Below the pieces are notes generated by a model that saw only the letters and a list, made by a program, of their open reading frames with translations, searched no databases and was not told where the DNA came from. Positions 9,501 to 16,461 of a stretch of 64,000 bases of DNA are shown one piece after another. Position numbers and translations under genes: made by a program. The stretch comes from Tenacibaculum adriaticum (GTDB lineage: Bacteria > Bacteroidota > Bacteroidia > Flavobacteriales > Flavobacteriaceae), in contig NZ_VNIA01000006.1 in the NCBI RefSeq assembly GCF_008124875.1, forward strand, positions 1 to 64,000, read 5' to 3'. Every line of letters starts with the position of its first letter. Position 1 is the stretch's first letter.

Positions 9501-9818
9501 ATGGAACAACCTAATTTAAATTACATACAAGAATTATCAGGAGGAGATTTAGAGTTTGAAGATAAGATACTTTCAATCTTAAAAATAGAGCTGCCAGAAG
9601 AAATTAATCATTATCAAAAAACAATTAATAATCAGGATTTTAATAAATCTGCTCAAGCAGTTCATAAACTTAAACATAAAATTAGTATTTTAGGCTTGGA
9701 AAAAGCATACAGTTTTGCCGAAATATATGAAAAAGAGCTAAATTCTGGGGAAGTAAATAAACACTTTGAGTTTTTAAAAATACTAGATTGCATGTCTCAG
9801 TTTTTGGCAAAAAATTAA
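9501..9818 (+). CDS. Histidine phosphotransfer (HPt) protein
   Basis: This is a 105-residue all-helical protein with an HPt signature, AVHKLKHKISILG, placing the phospho-histidine at H55. The length equals one four-helix HPt bundle. It lies 11 bp after the second kinase and 14 bp before the LytTR regulator, so it probably joins receivers within this operon. Neither kinase has a receiver, hence I infer the route kinase, receiver D59 (3925), H55 here, receiver D53 (9833). Direct phosphorylation of the LytTR regulator by the kinases is the alternative. Confidence 0.85.
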   Translation: MEQPNLNYIQELSGGDLEFEDKILSILKIELPEEINHYQKTINNQDFNKSAQAVHKLKHKISILGLEKAYSFAEIYEKELNSGEVNKHFEFLKILDCMSQFLAKN

Positions 9819-9832
9819 AAATCTAAAAATTT

Positions 9833-10543
9833 ATGAATTGCATTATTATAGATGATGAAGCTGCTGCAAGAGCAGTAGTTGGACAACTTTGTAAGAGTGT
9901 TGATAGTTTAAATATTGTAGAACAGTTTTCTAATGCAATTCAAGCAATAAAGTACTTAAATCAAAATGAGATTGATCTTATATTTTTAGATATTCACATG
10001 CCTGATTTTACAGGTTTTGATCTTATTCAAACACTTAAAAGCCCGCCAAAGGTAATTTTAACAACTTCAGATAAAAATTTTGCGATAGAAGCTTTTGAGT
10101 ACGAATGTATTGTTGATTATTTAGTAAAACCAATAACATTACCTAGGTTTTTAAAAGCAATACAGAAAGCAGAAAAATTTAATGTTCCAAAAAAAGCATT
10201 AAAGGAAGCTTTTGTAAAAGAAGATAACTCAGAAAATCAACTTTATGTAAATATTGATAGAAGACTTATCAAAATTGACTTACCTAGTATTTATTTAGTT
10301 GAAGCTAAAGGAGATTATATTTTAATAAAAACAGATACTAAAAACTACACGGTACATTCCACGCTTAAAAAAATTGAAGATAAACTTCCAGATGATTTGT
10401 TTTTAAAAGTACATAGATCTTATATTATTAATCTTAAAAAAATAATTGATATTGAAGATAATAGTGTACTTATAGCTAAAGATGTTATACCTGTAAGTAG
10501 GTCTAACCGACCTGAGTTGATGAAAAGACTTAACTTACTTTAA
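9833..10543 (+). CDS. LytTR-family response regulator
   Basis: The 236 residues comprise a receiver (1-120; acidic IDDE at 6-9, acceptor D53 in FLDIHMPDF, lysine in YLVKPI) and a C-terminal LytTR DNA-binding domain (about 138-236; YLVEAKGDYILI, VHRSYIINLKKI). LytTR proteins bind pairs of about 9 bp direct repeats spaced two helical turns apart. The next 1.1 kb holds twelve such repeats phased at 21-22 bp in four promoters. I infer that this is their activator. It is the last gene of the operon and is followed by a hairpin terminator. Confidence 0.93.
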   Translation: MNCIIIDDEAAARAVVGQLCKSVDSLNIVEQFSNAIQAIKYLNQNEIDLIFLDIHMPDFTGFDLIQTLKSPPKVILTTSDKNFAIEAFEYECIVDYLVKPITLPRFLKAIQKAEKFNVPKKALKEAFVKEDNSENQLYVNIDRRLIKIDLPSIYLVEAKGDYILIKTDTKNYTVHSTLKKIEDKLPDDLFLKVHRSYIINLKKIIDIEDNSVLIAKDVIPVSRSNRPELMKRLNLL

Positions 10544-10570
10544 AAAAAACTTTTTAATATTAAATAAATG

Positions 10571-10602
10571 AATAAATGCCACCATATAGGAGGCATTTAT
10601 TT
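10571..10602 (+). terminator. Terminator of the signalling operon
   Basis: AATAAATGCC and GGCATTTATT pair, with two further G-C pairs around one mismatch and a five-base loop, followed by a T tract. It lies 28 bp after the LytTR stop and separates the operon from the repeat array. Confidence 0.85.
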
Positions 10603-10654
10603 TTTTATATTTTTTTTCCTTTTTTAAATAAGGAAGATTTTAAAATACGGTTTA

Positions 10655-10738
10655 TCGATACATACAAACCTCTTGTCTAAAGTAATAAGTTGTAAATCGA
10701 AAATTGAAGTTTATAAGTGTCTTATCAATGTATATTTG
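10655..10738 (+). promoter_or_regulatory. Phased-repeat promoter of sRNA unit 1
   Basis: TCGATAC at 10655, TCTAAAG at 10676 and TCGAAAA at 10697 are 21 bp apart. A perfect TAnnTTTG box (TATATTTG, 10731-10738) starts 34 bp after the last repeat. The -33 TTG at 19 bp spacing, present before the tRNA genes, is missing, which fits dependence on an activator bound next to the polymerase. Confidence 0.7.
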
Positions 10739-10742
10739 AAGT

Positions 10743-10878
10743 ATAAATAAGAAAATAAGTTCTCGGTTTAGATTTTAATCCCCATTATTTAAGAAGACTT
10801 AAAGATTTTATTTTCATATAGTTTGGTTAGTTAATAATCCTCTCGCTCAATCCCCAGTAGCTTGAGGGTTATTTTTTT
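10743..10878 (+). ncRNA. Predicted small RNA 1 of the array
   Basis: The expected transcript runs about 136 nt from just after TATATTTG to the T tract. It ends in a hairpin (10833-10872; AATAATCCTC with GAGGGTTATT). Just before the hairpin is the conserved single-stranded TAGTTTGGTTA. Two TCCCCA stretches (about 10779 and 10851) fall in loops, one of them the terminator loop. There is no conserved reading frame. The start is inferred from promoter spacing. Confidence 0.65.
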
Positions 10879-10940
10879 GTTGTATTCCGAAATTAAAAAA
10901 TAATCTTATTTTAAATAAAAATCAACAAGAATACCACTAA

Positions 10941-11024
10941 TCGATAAATTTCAACCAATGGTCTAAAGAAATAAGAACTTAGGTCGAAAAGAAGAAAATA
11001 AGGTTGAATATCAACCTATCTTTG
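10941..11024 (+). promoter_or_regulatory. Phased-repeat promoter of sRNA unit 2
   Basis: TCGATAA at 10941, TCTAAAG at 10962 and TCGAAAA at 10984 are spaced 21 and 22 bp. TATCTTTG (11017-11024) starts 33 bp after the last repeat. An inverted repeat GGTTGA-ATA-TCAACC (11002-11016) fills the spacer before the -7 box; it is kept in unit 3 as GGTTAA-ATA-TCAACC, so a second factor may bind there. Confidence 0.72.
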
Positions 11025-11028
11025 AAGT

Positions 11029-11165
11029 ATAGATTATGAGAATTAAAATATAATTAATCCCCATTAATTTATTTTATCATAATTAAATTATACGTTCTTT
11101 TTCATTAGTTTGGTTAAATAATCCTCTTGTGCAGATCCCCAGAGCATAAGAGGATTATCTTTTTT
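11029..11165 (+). ncRNA. Predicted small RNA 2 of the array
   Basis: The expected transcript is about 137 nt. A 5' hairpin pairs ATTATGAGAATTAAAATA-type sequence with its near complement TATTTTATCATAAT around a TCCCCA loop. The conserved TAGTTTGGTTA follows, and then a strong terminator (11117-11158) whose loop again shows TCCCCA. The two stems keep complementarity while unit 3 differs in sequence, which argues for selected RNA structure. Confidence 0.7.
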
Positions 11166-11250
11166 AGGTGTATAGCAACTATAGTAGAGAGTATATATAA
11201 TATTTCATTTTAAATTAGTTTTCGAAAAAAAGTAGTGTTAAAATCATTAA

Positions 11251-11334
11251 TCGAGAAAATTGAATCAACGGTCTAAAGAAATAAGAACTTAGGTCGAAAA
11301 GAAGAAAATAAGGTTAAATATCAACCTATTTTTG
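11251..11334 (+). promoter_or_regulatory. Phased-repeat promoter of sRNA unit 3
   Basis: TCGAGAA at 11251, TCTAAAG at 11272 and TCGAAAA at 11294 are spaced 21 and 22 bp, and TATTTTTG (11327-11334) starts 33 bp after the last. The segment from the second repeat to the -7 box is almost identical to unit 2. Confidence 0.72.
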
Positions 11335-11338
11335 AGAT

Positions 11339-11459
11339 ATAGATTATGAGAATAAAAATTCTATTAATTTTTTATCATAATTAAATTATACGTTCTTTTT
11401 CATTAGTTTGGTTAAATAATCCTCTTATGCGGAATCTTCAAAGCATGAGAGGATTTTTT
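11339..11459 (+). ncRNA. Predicted small RNA 3 of the array
   Basis: The expected transcript is about 121 nt. It shares the TTATCATAATTAAATTATACG segment and TAGTTTGGTTA with unit 2. The terminator pairs AATCCTCTTATGC (11418-11430) with GCATGAGAGGATT (11443-11455) and is followed by T residues. The body is about 16 nt shorter than unit 2, lacking the first TCCCC loop, and the terminator loop reads ATCTTCA instead of ATCCCCA. Confidence 0.68.
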
Positions 11460-11495
11460 GTTTATGAATGATAAAGATGTTTAAAAAACCGTTAA

Positions 11496-11579
11496 TCGAT
11501 AAGTTTAAGCTTGTTGTCTATAGTAATACGATAGGTATCGAAATAAGTAAAGTTGAATTTTAGTTATTATGTACTTTAG
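11496..11579 (+). promoter_or_regulatory. Phased-repeat promoter of sRNA unit 4
   Basis: TCGATAA at 11496, TCTATAG at 11517 and TCGAAAT at 11538 are 21 bp apart. The box 34 bp downstream is TACTTTAG (11572-11579), one mismatch from TAnnTTTG, so this promoter may be weaker. Confidence 0.6.
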
Positions 11580-11583
11580 ACGA

Positions 11584-11657
11584 GTAGATAATAAAAATTA
11601 GTTAGTAATCCTCTTACGGGTAGATTTAATCTCCAATATGTAAGAGGATTATTTTTT
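11584..11657 (+). ncRNA. Predicted small RNA 4 of the array (short form)
   Basis: The expected transcript is only about 74 nt, because the central hairpin of the other units is missing. It keeps the terminator stem AATCCTCTTAC (11607-11617) with GTAAGAGGATT (11640-11650), with ATCTCCA in the loop. The hairpin ends 8 bp from the stop of the converging TPR gene and probably serves both strands. Confidence 0.55.
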
Positions 11658-11658
11658 A

Positions 11659-13746
11659 TTAATTAAAGGTACCATTTTTATTAATGAATATTGGTTTCTT
11701 AGTAATATACCATTTTATTCTTAGACCAATTTCAGTAAAAGTAAACCCAGAAGCGGTTGCAGAAGCTATGTTTGTATGTTGCCCAAATAAATTCATAAGA
11801 AGTCGATCTGAGAATTTATATCCAATCTTACTTTGAATTCTATACGTCAGTTGTCTTTTATTGTCTTCAATAAACTGAAATCCTGAAGCTCCGTTTAAAC
11901 CGTAAAACCAATTTTTAGGTTTTGTAATTTTTTCATCTTTTAACAAATCAGCAAAAATTTCGATAGCATTAAATTTTTCTGGACTAAAATAAATTGTAGG
12001 AACCTGGTCTTTAAAACTTATAAATTGATAATTAATACCCCCTTTTAGAGCTGGTTTTTTTAAAAAATTATAGTATAAAGAGGTAAATAAAAGGTTTCTT
12101 GCATTACCATCATTTTGAGTGGTATGAAAAAACTGTGTAAACCAACCTAAATTAAAATTTGAGCTAATGTTATAATTTGCGTAATAATTATTGGTAACTA
12201 TTTCTTTATCTAATAAGTCAGCATTAAAGTTTTGAATTTCTCTTTTGTACCCAATTTCTAAATCTTGAAGTTTAAGAGGCTTTAGTTTAAAGTTAACATC
12301 TACCAAAAGTTGCTCATAATTATTAGTAAAAGAATTTGCTTTATTAATTCCTAAGGAAGAATTAAACGTAATTTTGGGATGTATTTTATAGGTTAGACCA
12401 AAAGTTAAATTGTTTGAATTCGCTTTGTTTTTTGTTACGGTATTTTCAGTCGTTCTATATTGATAATTAGCGGTTGCTTTCAGTTTTGTTGAAAAAGGAA
12501 ATATTAAAGAAGTGGTTGATGAAAAAGAATTATTATTACCATTGTCAAAAGTATAGGCTAATTTTTCTTCTATAAAAGGGGTAAAATCTTCGTTTAACTT
12601 CTTTAAAAACCCCATTGCATCTTTTTGATTTGGAAAAACTTCTAAAGTTTTAAAAACAGCATTATAGGCTCCATTTTCATTTCCATTTGCCAATTGTGCA
12701 TTGGCACCTCCTAAGTTTCCATCAAAAGAAATAGAATCATTTTTTAAGATTTGGTTATAATCAGCAATACACTCTTTAAAATCACTACGATACATACCTA
12801 ATGTAGCACGTAATGACAATATCCAATTCTCATTAGGTGAGGTTTTAAGCAATTGGTTTATTTCTTTTTCGGCAGTTTTATATTTTTGATTCCATATTAG
12901 TGCTTGTATATATCTTTCTTTAGTTTGATTTACTAATAAAGAATCGTCTTTTATAGAAGAAGTTTTTTCAAGCGCTTTTTCTACGGTTTTAAGTGCATCC
13001 TTTTCTTTATTTTGTAAGTGAGAAACTAAAGACAACCCATTTAACGCAATTATAGAATCTTTTTTGTTAGTGGCTAATAAAAAATAAGCTTTTTCAGCAT
13101 TTTTTGGTTCGTTTTTAATCAGGTAAACGTTTGCTTTATTAAGCAGTGTTTCTTTGTCTAACTTAAATTCAGAAAGGTTTTGGTCAAGAATTGTTAAAGC
13201 TTTATTATAATCTTGCTTTTGTTGAAATTGATAAGCATATCCTAAACGAATATACTTTTTAGAAGTTAATGCATTTGGGTTTCCAGGAGAAACTTCTAAT
13301 GCTTTATTTACATAAGTAAGCGCATTTTCATATTCTTTTAAATTAGAAAGTGTATTTGCATAACCCAATAAAGCAGAAAAGCTTTTTGGTTCTTCTGTAA
13401 CTAAATTTTTATAATAACCTTTAGCTTTATTAAATTGACTACTCCATAATAAAGATTCTGCGTAGTTTAGTTTTATCTCAAAATCATTGGGGTATTTTTT
13501 TAAAAGATCAGTAAAAATTGTAACAGCTTTCTCCGCATCTCCATTTAGACCAACAGCTCTTCCATAACATAATTTAGCTGTTTTATTCGTAGGGAATTCA
13601 TTTAATATAGTTTTAAAAAAAGTTTCTGCTTCTACATACTTACCAGTTTCTAAATAATTGAAACCTTGTTTCATGTCAATTTGAGCTAAAACGGAAAAGT
13701 TAATTGAAAGAATTAAAGTAATTGTTATTAAAAATAAATTTTTCAT
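11659..13746 (-). CDS. TPR-repeat outer-membrane beta-barrel protein, probable polysaccharide exporter
   Basis: The 695 residues start with a signal peptide ending in LAQ (about 1-21). About eleven TPR-like helical repeats follow to residue 375, and then a region of alternating polar/hydrophobic strands (about 385-695) like an outer-membrane barrel. TPR scaffold plus C-terminal barrel is the layout of PgaA, PelB and BcsC, which let exopolysaccharide out through the outer membrane. It faces the flippase gene across a 144 bp spacer in a glycosyltransferase cluster, which supports that role. Homology to any one of those families cannot be shown by eye, and a YaiO-like or unrelated barrel is possible. 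Confidence 0.8.
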   Translation of the reverse strand: MKNLFLITITLILSINFSVLAQIDMKQGFNYLETGKYVEAETFFKTILNEFPTNKTAKLCYGRAVGLNGDAEKAVTIFTDLLKKYPNDFEIKLNYAESLLWSSQFNKAKGYYKNLVTEEPKSFSALLGYANTLSNLKEYENALTYVNKALEVSPGNPNALTSKKYIRLGYAYQFQQKQDYNKALTILDQNLSEFKLDKETLLNKANVYLIKNEPKNAEKAYFLLATNKKDSIIALNGLSLVSHLQNKEKDALKTVEKALEKTSSIKDDSLLVNQTKERYIQALIWNQKYKTAEKEINQLLKTSPNENWILSLRATLGMYRSDFKECIADYNQILKNDSISFDGNLGGANAQLANGNENGAYNAVFKTLEVFPNQKDAMGFLKKLNEDFTPFIEEKLAYTFDNGNNNSFSSTTSLIFPFSTKLKATANYQYRTTENTVTKNKANSNNLTFGLTYKIHPKITFNSSLGINKANSFTNNYEQLLVDVNFKLKPLKLQDLEIGYKREIQNFNADLLDKEIVTNNYYANYNISSNFNLGWFTQFFHTTQNDGNARNLLFTSLYYNFLKKPALKGGINYQFISFKDQVPTIYFSPEKFNAIEIFADLLKDEKITKPKNWFYGLNGASGFQFIEDNKRQLTYRIQSKIGYKFSDRLLMNLFGQHTNIASATASGFTFTEIGLRIKWYITKKPIFINKNGTFN

Positions 13747-13803
13747 GGGTAAATATCTTTTTCTTTAATTTTTACAAGTTAAGCACGTTTTTATTATAAT
13801 TCA

Positions 13804-13866
13804 TCGACAGTAATAAACCATTAGTCGAAAGATAATCGCTCTTAGTTGATTAGAAGCAGATATTTG
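13804..13866 (+). promoter_or_regulatory. Phased-repeat promoter of the flippase gene
   Basis: TCGACAG at 13804 and TCGAAAG at 13825 are 21 bp apart, and GATATTTG (13859-13866, one mismatch from TAnnTTTG) starts exactly 34 bp after the second. A third upstream repeat is not convincing. The spacing equals that of the sRNA promoters, so the flippase/GT pair is a likely member of the same regulon. Confidence 0.6.
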
Positions 13867-13890
13867 TGCTAGATGATTAATAAAAACAAA

Positions 13891-15144
13891 ATGAAATTAA
13901 CAAATTTAAGTGGTAAATATATTACACCAGAACGTATATTTATGTTTAGTGCTTTATTTGTTAATGCAGGTAATTATATCTACAATTTAGCACTGGGAAG
14001 GTTATTGGGTCCTAAAGAATTTGCTGATGCAGCTATTTTAATCACCTTTCTTTTAGTATTGTCTTTTTTAGCAATGACATTTCAATTAGTTACAGCGAAA
14101 TATGCTGTTTTATTTGAAAATAATGTTTTTATTAATTTTTTAGGACTGCTAACAAAATATACTTTTTTAATAGGAGTAATGTTAGGTGTTTTAATAATCG
14201 TGTTTTCAAAAAACCTTCAAAATATATTTAATACGAGTACATCTAATATGTTTGTTTACTTTGGTTTAGGTGTGCCTATTTATTTTTTAATGAGTATAAA
14301 TAGAGGTGTTTTTCAAGGTTATAAAAAGTTCGATCAACTTTCTATAACCTATCAAAGTGAAATGTTGAGCCGCTTAATAATAACATTAACACTTTTATAT
14401 TTTATAAAGGTTCAATCGTCTATTTTAGTAGCTATAGGAATATTAATTTCTTTTGTTTTTGGAATGTTCCCTTTTAAAATTAAAAGAATTCCTATTAAAA
14501 AAATTGTGTTAAGTAGTGAACATAAGAGGGTAGTTTTAAAGTTCTTTTTACTCACAGCCTTTTATGAATGTACCCAAATTATAATTAATAATAGTGATAT
14601 CTTATTGGTAAAGCATTATTTCGACAGTTATCAAGCAGGCTTATATGCTTCTTTGGCTTTAATAGGAAGAGTGGTTTATTTTGTAGCATGGATGTTTGTA
14701 ATGCTATTGTTGCCGACCGTAGTAAAAAAAGAAAAGGAGAGACAACCACATGCGGGTGTATTGCTAAAGTACGTTGGTTATATATCATTATTATCTTTAG
14801 CAATTGTTACGGGTAGTTATTTATTTCCAGAATTGGTGGTAAAAATAATGTTTGGAAAAGCATACATTTCTATTGCGCCATTATTATGGAAATATGCTTT
14901 AGCTACCTCTGTATTTGCTATCTCTAACGTATTTGCATATTATTTTCTTTCTATAGATAGATATGTACCAGTTATTCTTTCAGCTTTATTAGGTGTTGCA
15001 CAGGTTGTATTAATAATATGGTTTCATGATAGTTTAGATCAGGTGGTTTTGGTACAAATTATAGCCATGATGTTATTGTTATTAGTTCAGTTGTTATTTT
15101 TTAGTAGCTATATATTAAAAAAAAGAAATACTGTTAAACAGTAA
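13891..15144 (+). CDS. Wzx/PST-family polysaccharide flippase
   Basis: About 417 residues with roughly twelve hydrophobic membrane segments, typical of the oligosaccharide flippase/MATE-like superfamily that moves lipid-linked sugar units or works in polysaccharide export (PelG is related). I prefer the ATG at 13891 (MKLTNLSGKYITPERIF) over the in-frame ATG at 13873: the predicted promoter box ends at 13866, so the first ATG would stand almost at the transcription start. A glycosyltransferase follows after 102 bp. The pair resembles the PelF/PelG pairing in function, not evidently in sequence. Confidence 0.85.
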   Translation: MKLTNLSGKYITPERIFMFSALFVNAGNYIYNLALGRLLGPKEFADAAILITFLLVLSFLAMTFQLVTAKYAVLFENNVFINFLGLLTKYTFLIGVMLGVLIIVFSKNLQNIFNTSTSNMFVYFGLGVPIYFLMSINRGVFQGYKKFDQLSITYQSEMLSRLIITLTLLYFIKVQSSILVAIGILISFVFGMFPFKIKRIPIKKIVLSSEHKRVVLKFFLLTAFYECTQIIINNSDILLVKHYFDSYQAGLYASLALIGRVVYFVAWMFVMLLLPTVVKKEKERQPHAGVLLKYVGYISLLSLAIVTGSYLFPELVVKIMFGKAYISIAPLLWKYALATSVFAISNVFAYYFLSIDRYVPVILSALLGVAQVVLIIWFHDSLDQVVLVQIIAMMLLLLVQLLFFSSYILKKRNTVKQ

Positions 15145-15246
15145 ATTATGACTTTTTATCTACACTAAAAGTCAAACTATCGAAGATTGATATTATTGCA
15201 TTTAATCATGAATGATATTTGTAATAAAGAATTAAATCCAAAAGTT

Positions 15247-16461
15247 ATGAAATTAGCAATTGTTACAGCATTTCCACCTAGTAAAGTTACTTTAAATGAA
15301 TATGGTTATCATTTAGTAAAACAATTTAGATTAAAGGATAGAGTAGACGAAATTATTTTAATTACTGATAAAACGGTTGAAGATAAACATTTAGACTTTG
15401 AAGAAAGTGGGTGTAAGATAACAGTTAAAGATTGTTGGGAGTTTAATAGTTATAAAAACATAATGAGTATTTATAAAACTATTAGTCAATCAAAACCAGA
15501 TGCTATTTTATTCAATTTACAGTTTTTAAAATTTGGAGATAAAAAAGTACCAGCAGCTTTAGGGTTAATGCTTCCAAAGTTGTTTAAAATGAAAGGGATA
15601 CCAACCATAGTTTTAATCCATAATATTTTAGAACAAGTAGATTTAAAAAATGCTGGTTTTACCAAAAATAAAATATTGCAAAAAGTTTATGGCTTTATAG
15701 GAACTACATTAACAAAGTTTGTATTATCTGCAGATTTGGTAGCAGTTACAATTCACAAGTATGTAAATACTTTAGAAAACAAATATAAGACAGGAAATGT
15801 GGTATTAGTGCCTCACGGAACATTTGAAACACCGCCACAACCAGATTTTAATTTACCAGAAGGACCAAAAAAGATTATGGCTTTTGGGAAATTTGGAACC
15901 TATAAAAAGGTTGAGGTGATGATAGAAGCTGTTGAAAAAATAAGAAAACGTACTAACGAAAAGTTAGAAATAGTAATTGCAGGTACCGATAGTCCAAATA
16001 CTCCAGGATATTTAAAAAGTGTTGAAGAAAAATATGCACATGTGTCAGGATTAACTTTCACAGGTTATGTAGAAGAAAAAGATGTGCCAATTATTTTTGG
16101 AGAAAGTGCTGTTGTCGTATTCCCCTATACAACAACTACTGGTAGTTCAGGAGTATTACATCAAGCAGGTAGCTATGGTAAAGCTGTAGCAATGCCTAAC
16201 TTAGGAGATTTAACAGATTTGGTTAGAGATGAGGGGTATGTTGGTGAGTTTTTTGAAGCAAATGATGCAGATTCGTTAGCGAATGCAATTCAAAATATAG
16301 TTACCAATGATGCATTTAGATTAGAGTTAGCAAAAATGAATTATGAAGCTGCATCTTCATTCCCAATGGAAAAAATTGCAGATATGTATTTAGATCATTT
16401 TAATGATATTAAAAATAATAAGGAAAGAGAAAATACAAAATTATTGACTGGAGATATATAA
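15247..16461 (+). CDS. Family 4-type glycosyltransferase
   Basis: 404 residues from the ATG at 15247 (MKLAIVTAFPPSKVTLNEYG), chosen because the 20 upstream in-frame residues do not look like a GT-B start. The C-terminal Rossmann domain has GKFGTYKKVEVMIEA, VIAGTDSP, FTGYVEEKDVP and the donor-sugar motif FPYTTTTGSSGVLHQAGSYGKAV (about 300-325), all typical of GT4 retaining enzymes. It is cytoplasmic and would add sugars to the polymer handled by the neighbouring flippase. Its last 21 bp overlap the 3' end of the converging glycosidase gene. Sugar and acceptor are unknown. Confidence 0.88.
   Translation: MKLAIVTAFPPSKVTLNEYGYHLVKQFRLKDRVDEIILITDKTVEDKHLDFEESGCKITVKDCWEFNSYKNIMSIYKTISQSKPDAILFNLQFLKFGDKKVPAALGLMLPKLFKMKGIPTIVLIHNILEQVDLKNAGFTKNKILQKVYGFIGTTLTKFVLSADLVAVTIHKYVNTLENKYKTGNVVLVPHGTFETPPQPDFNLPEGPKKIMAFGKFGTYKKVEVMIEAVEKIRKRTNEKLEIVIAGTDSPNTPGYLKSVEEKYAHVSGLTFTGYVEEKDVPIIFGESAVVVFPYTTTTGSSGVLHQAGSYGKAVAMPNLGDLTDLVRDEGYVGEFFEANDADSLANAIQNIVTNDAFRLELAKMNYEAASSFPMEKIADMYLDHFNDIKNNKERENTKLLTGDI

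Larger units (their letters stand above)
10640..11657 (+). repeat. Tandem array of four diverged promoter-sRNA-terminator units
   Basis: Four copies of one unit follow each other, at about 10640-10878, 10930-11165, 11240-11459 and 11485-11657. Each has three phased 7-9 bp direct repeats, a TAnnTTTG-like box, 70-135 bp of body and a hairpin built on AATCCTCTT / AAGAGGATT with a T tract. Units 2 and 3 are most alike, with long identical stretches from the GTCTAAAG repeat to the terminator; units 1 and 4 are more diverged and unit 4 is shortened. No reading frame is conserved. Duplication of one regulated non-coding gene explains this best. Confidence 0.85.

Noticed and set aside
10640..11657. 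Possible CRISPR array
   Set aside because: The repeated unit is about 270 bp, diverged and made of promoter-like and terminator-like parts, without short constant repeats and unique spacers; no cas genes are near.
13747..13803. Phased-repeat promoter for the TPR/barrel gene on the minus strand
   Set aside because: No acceptable TAnnTTTG box was found at the right distance on that strand.
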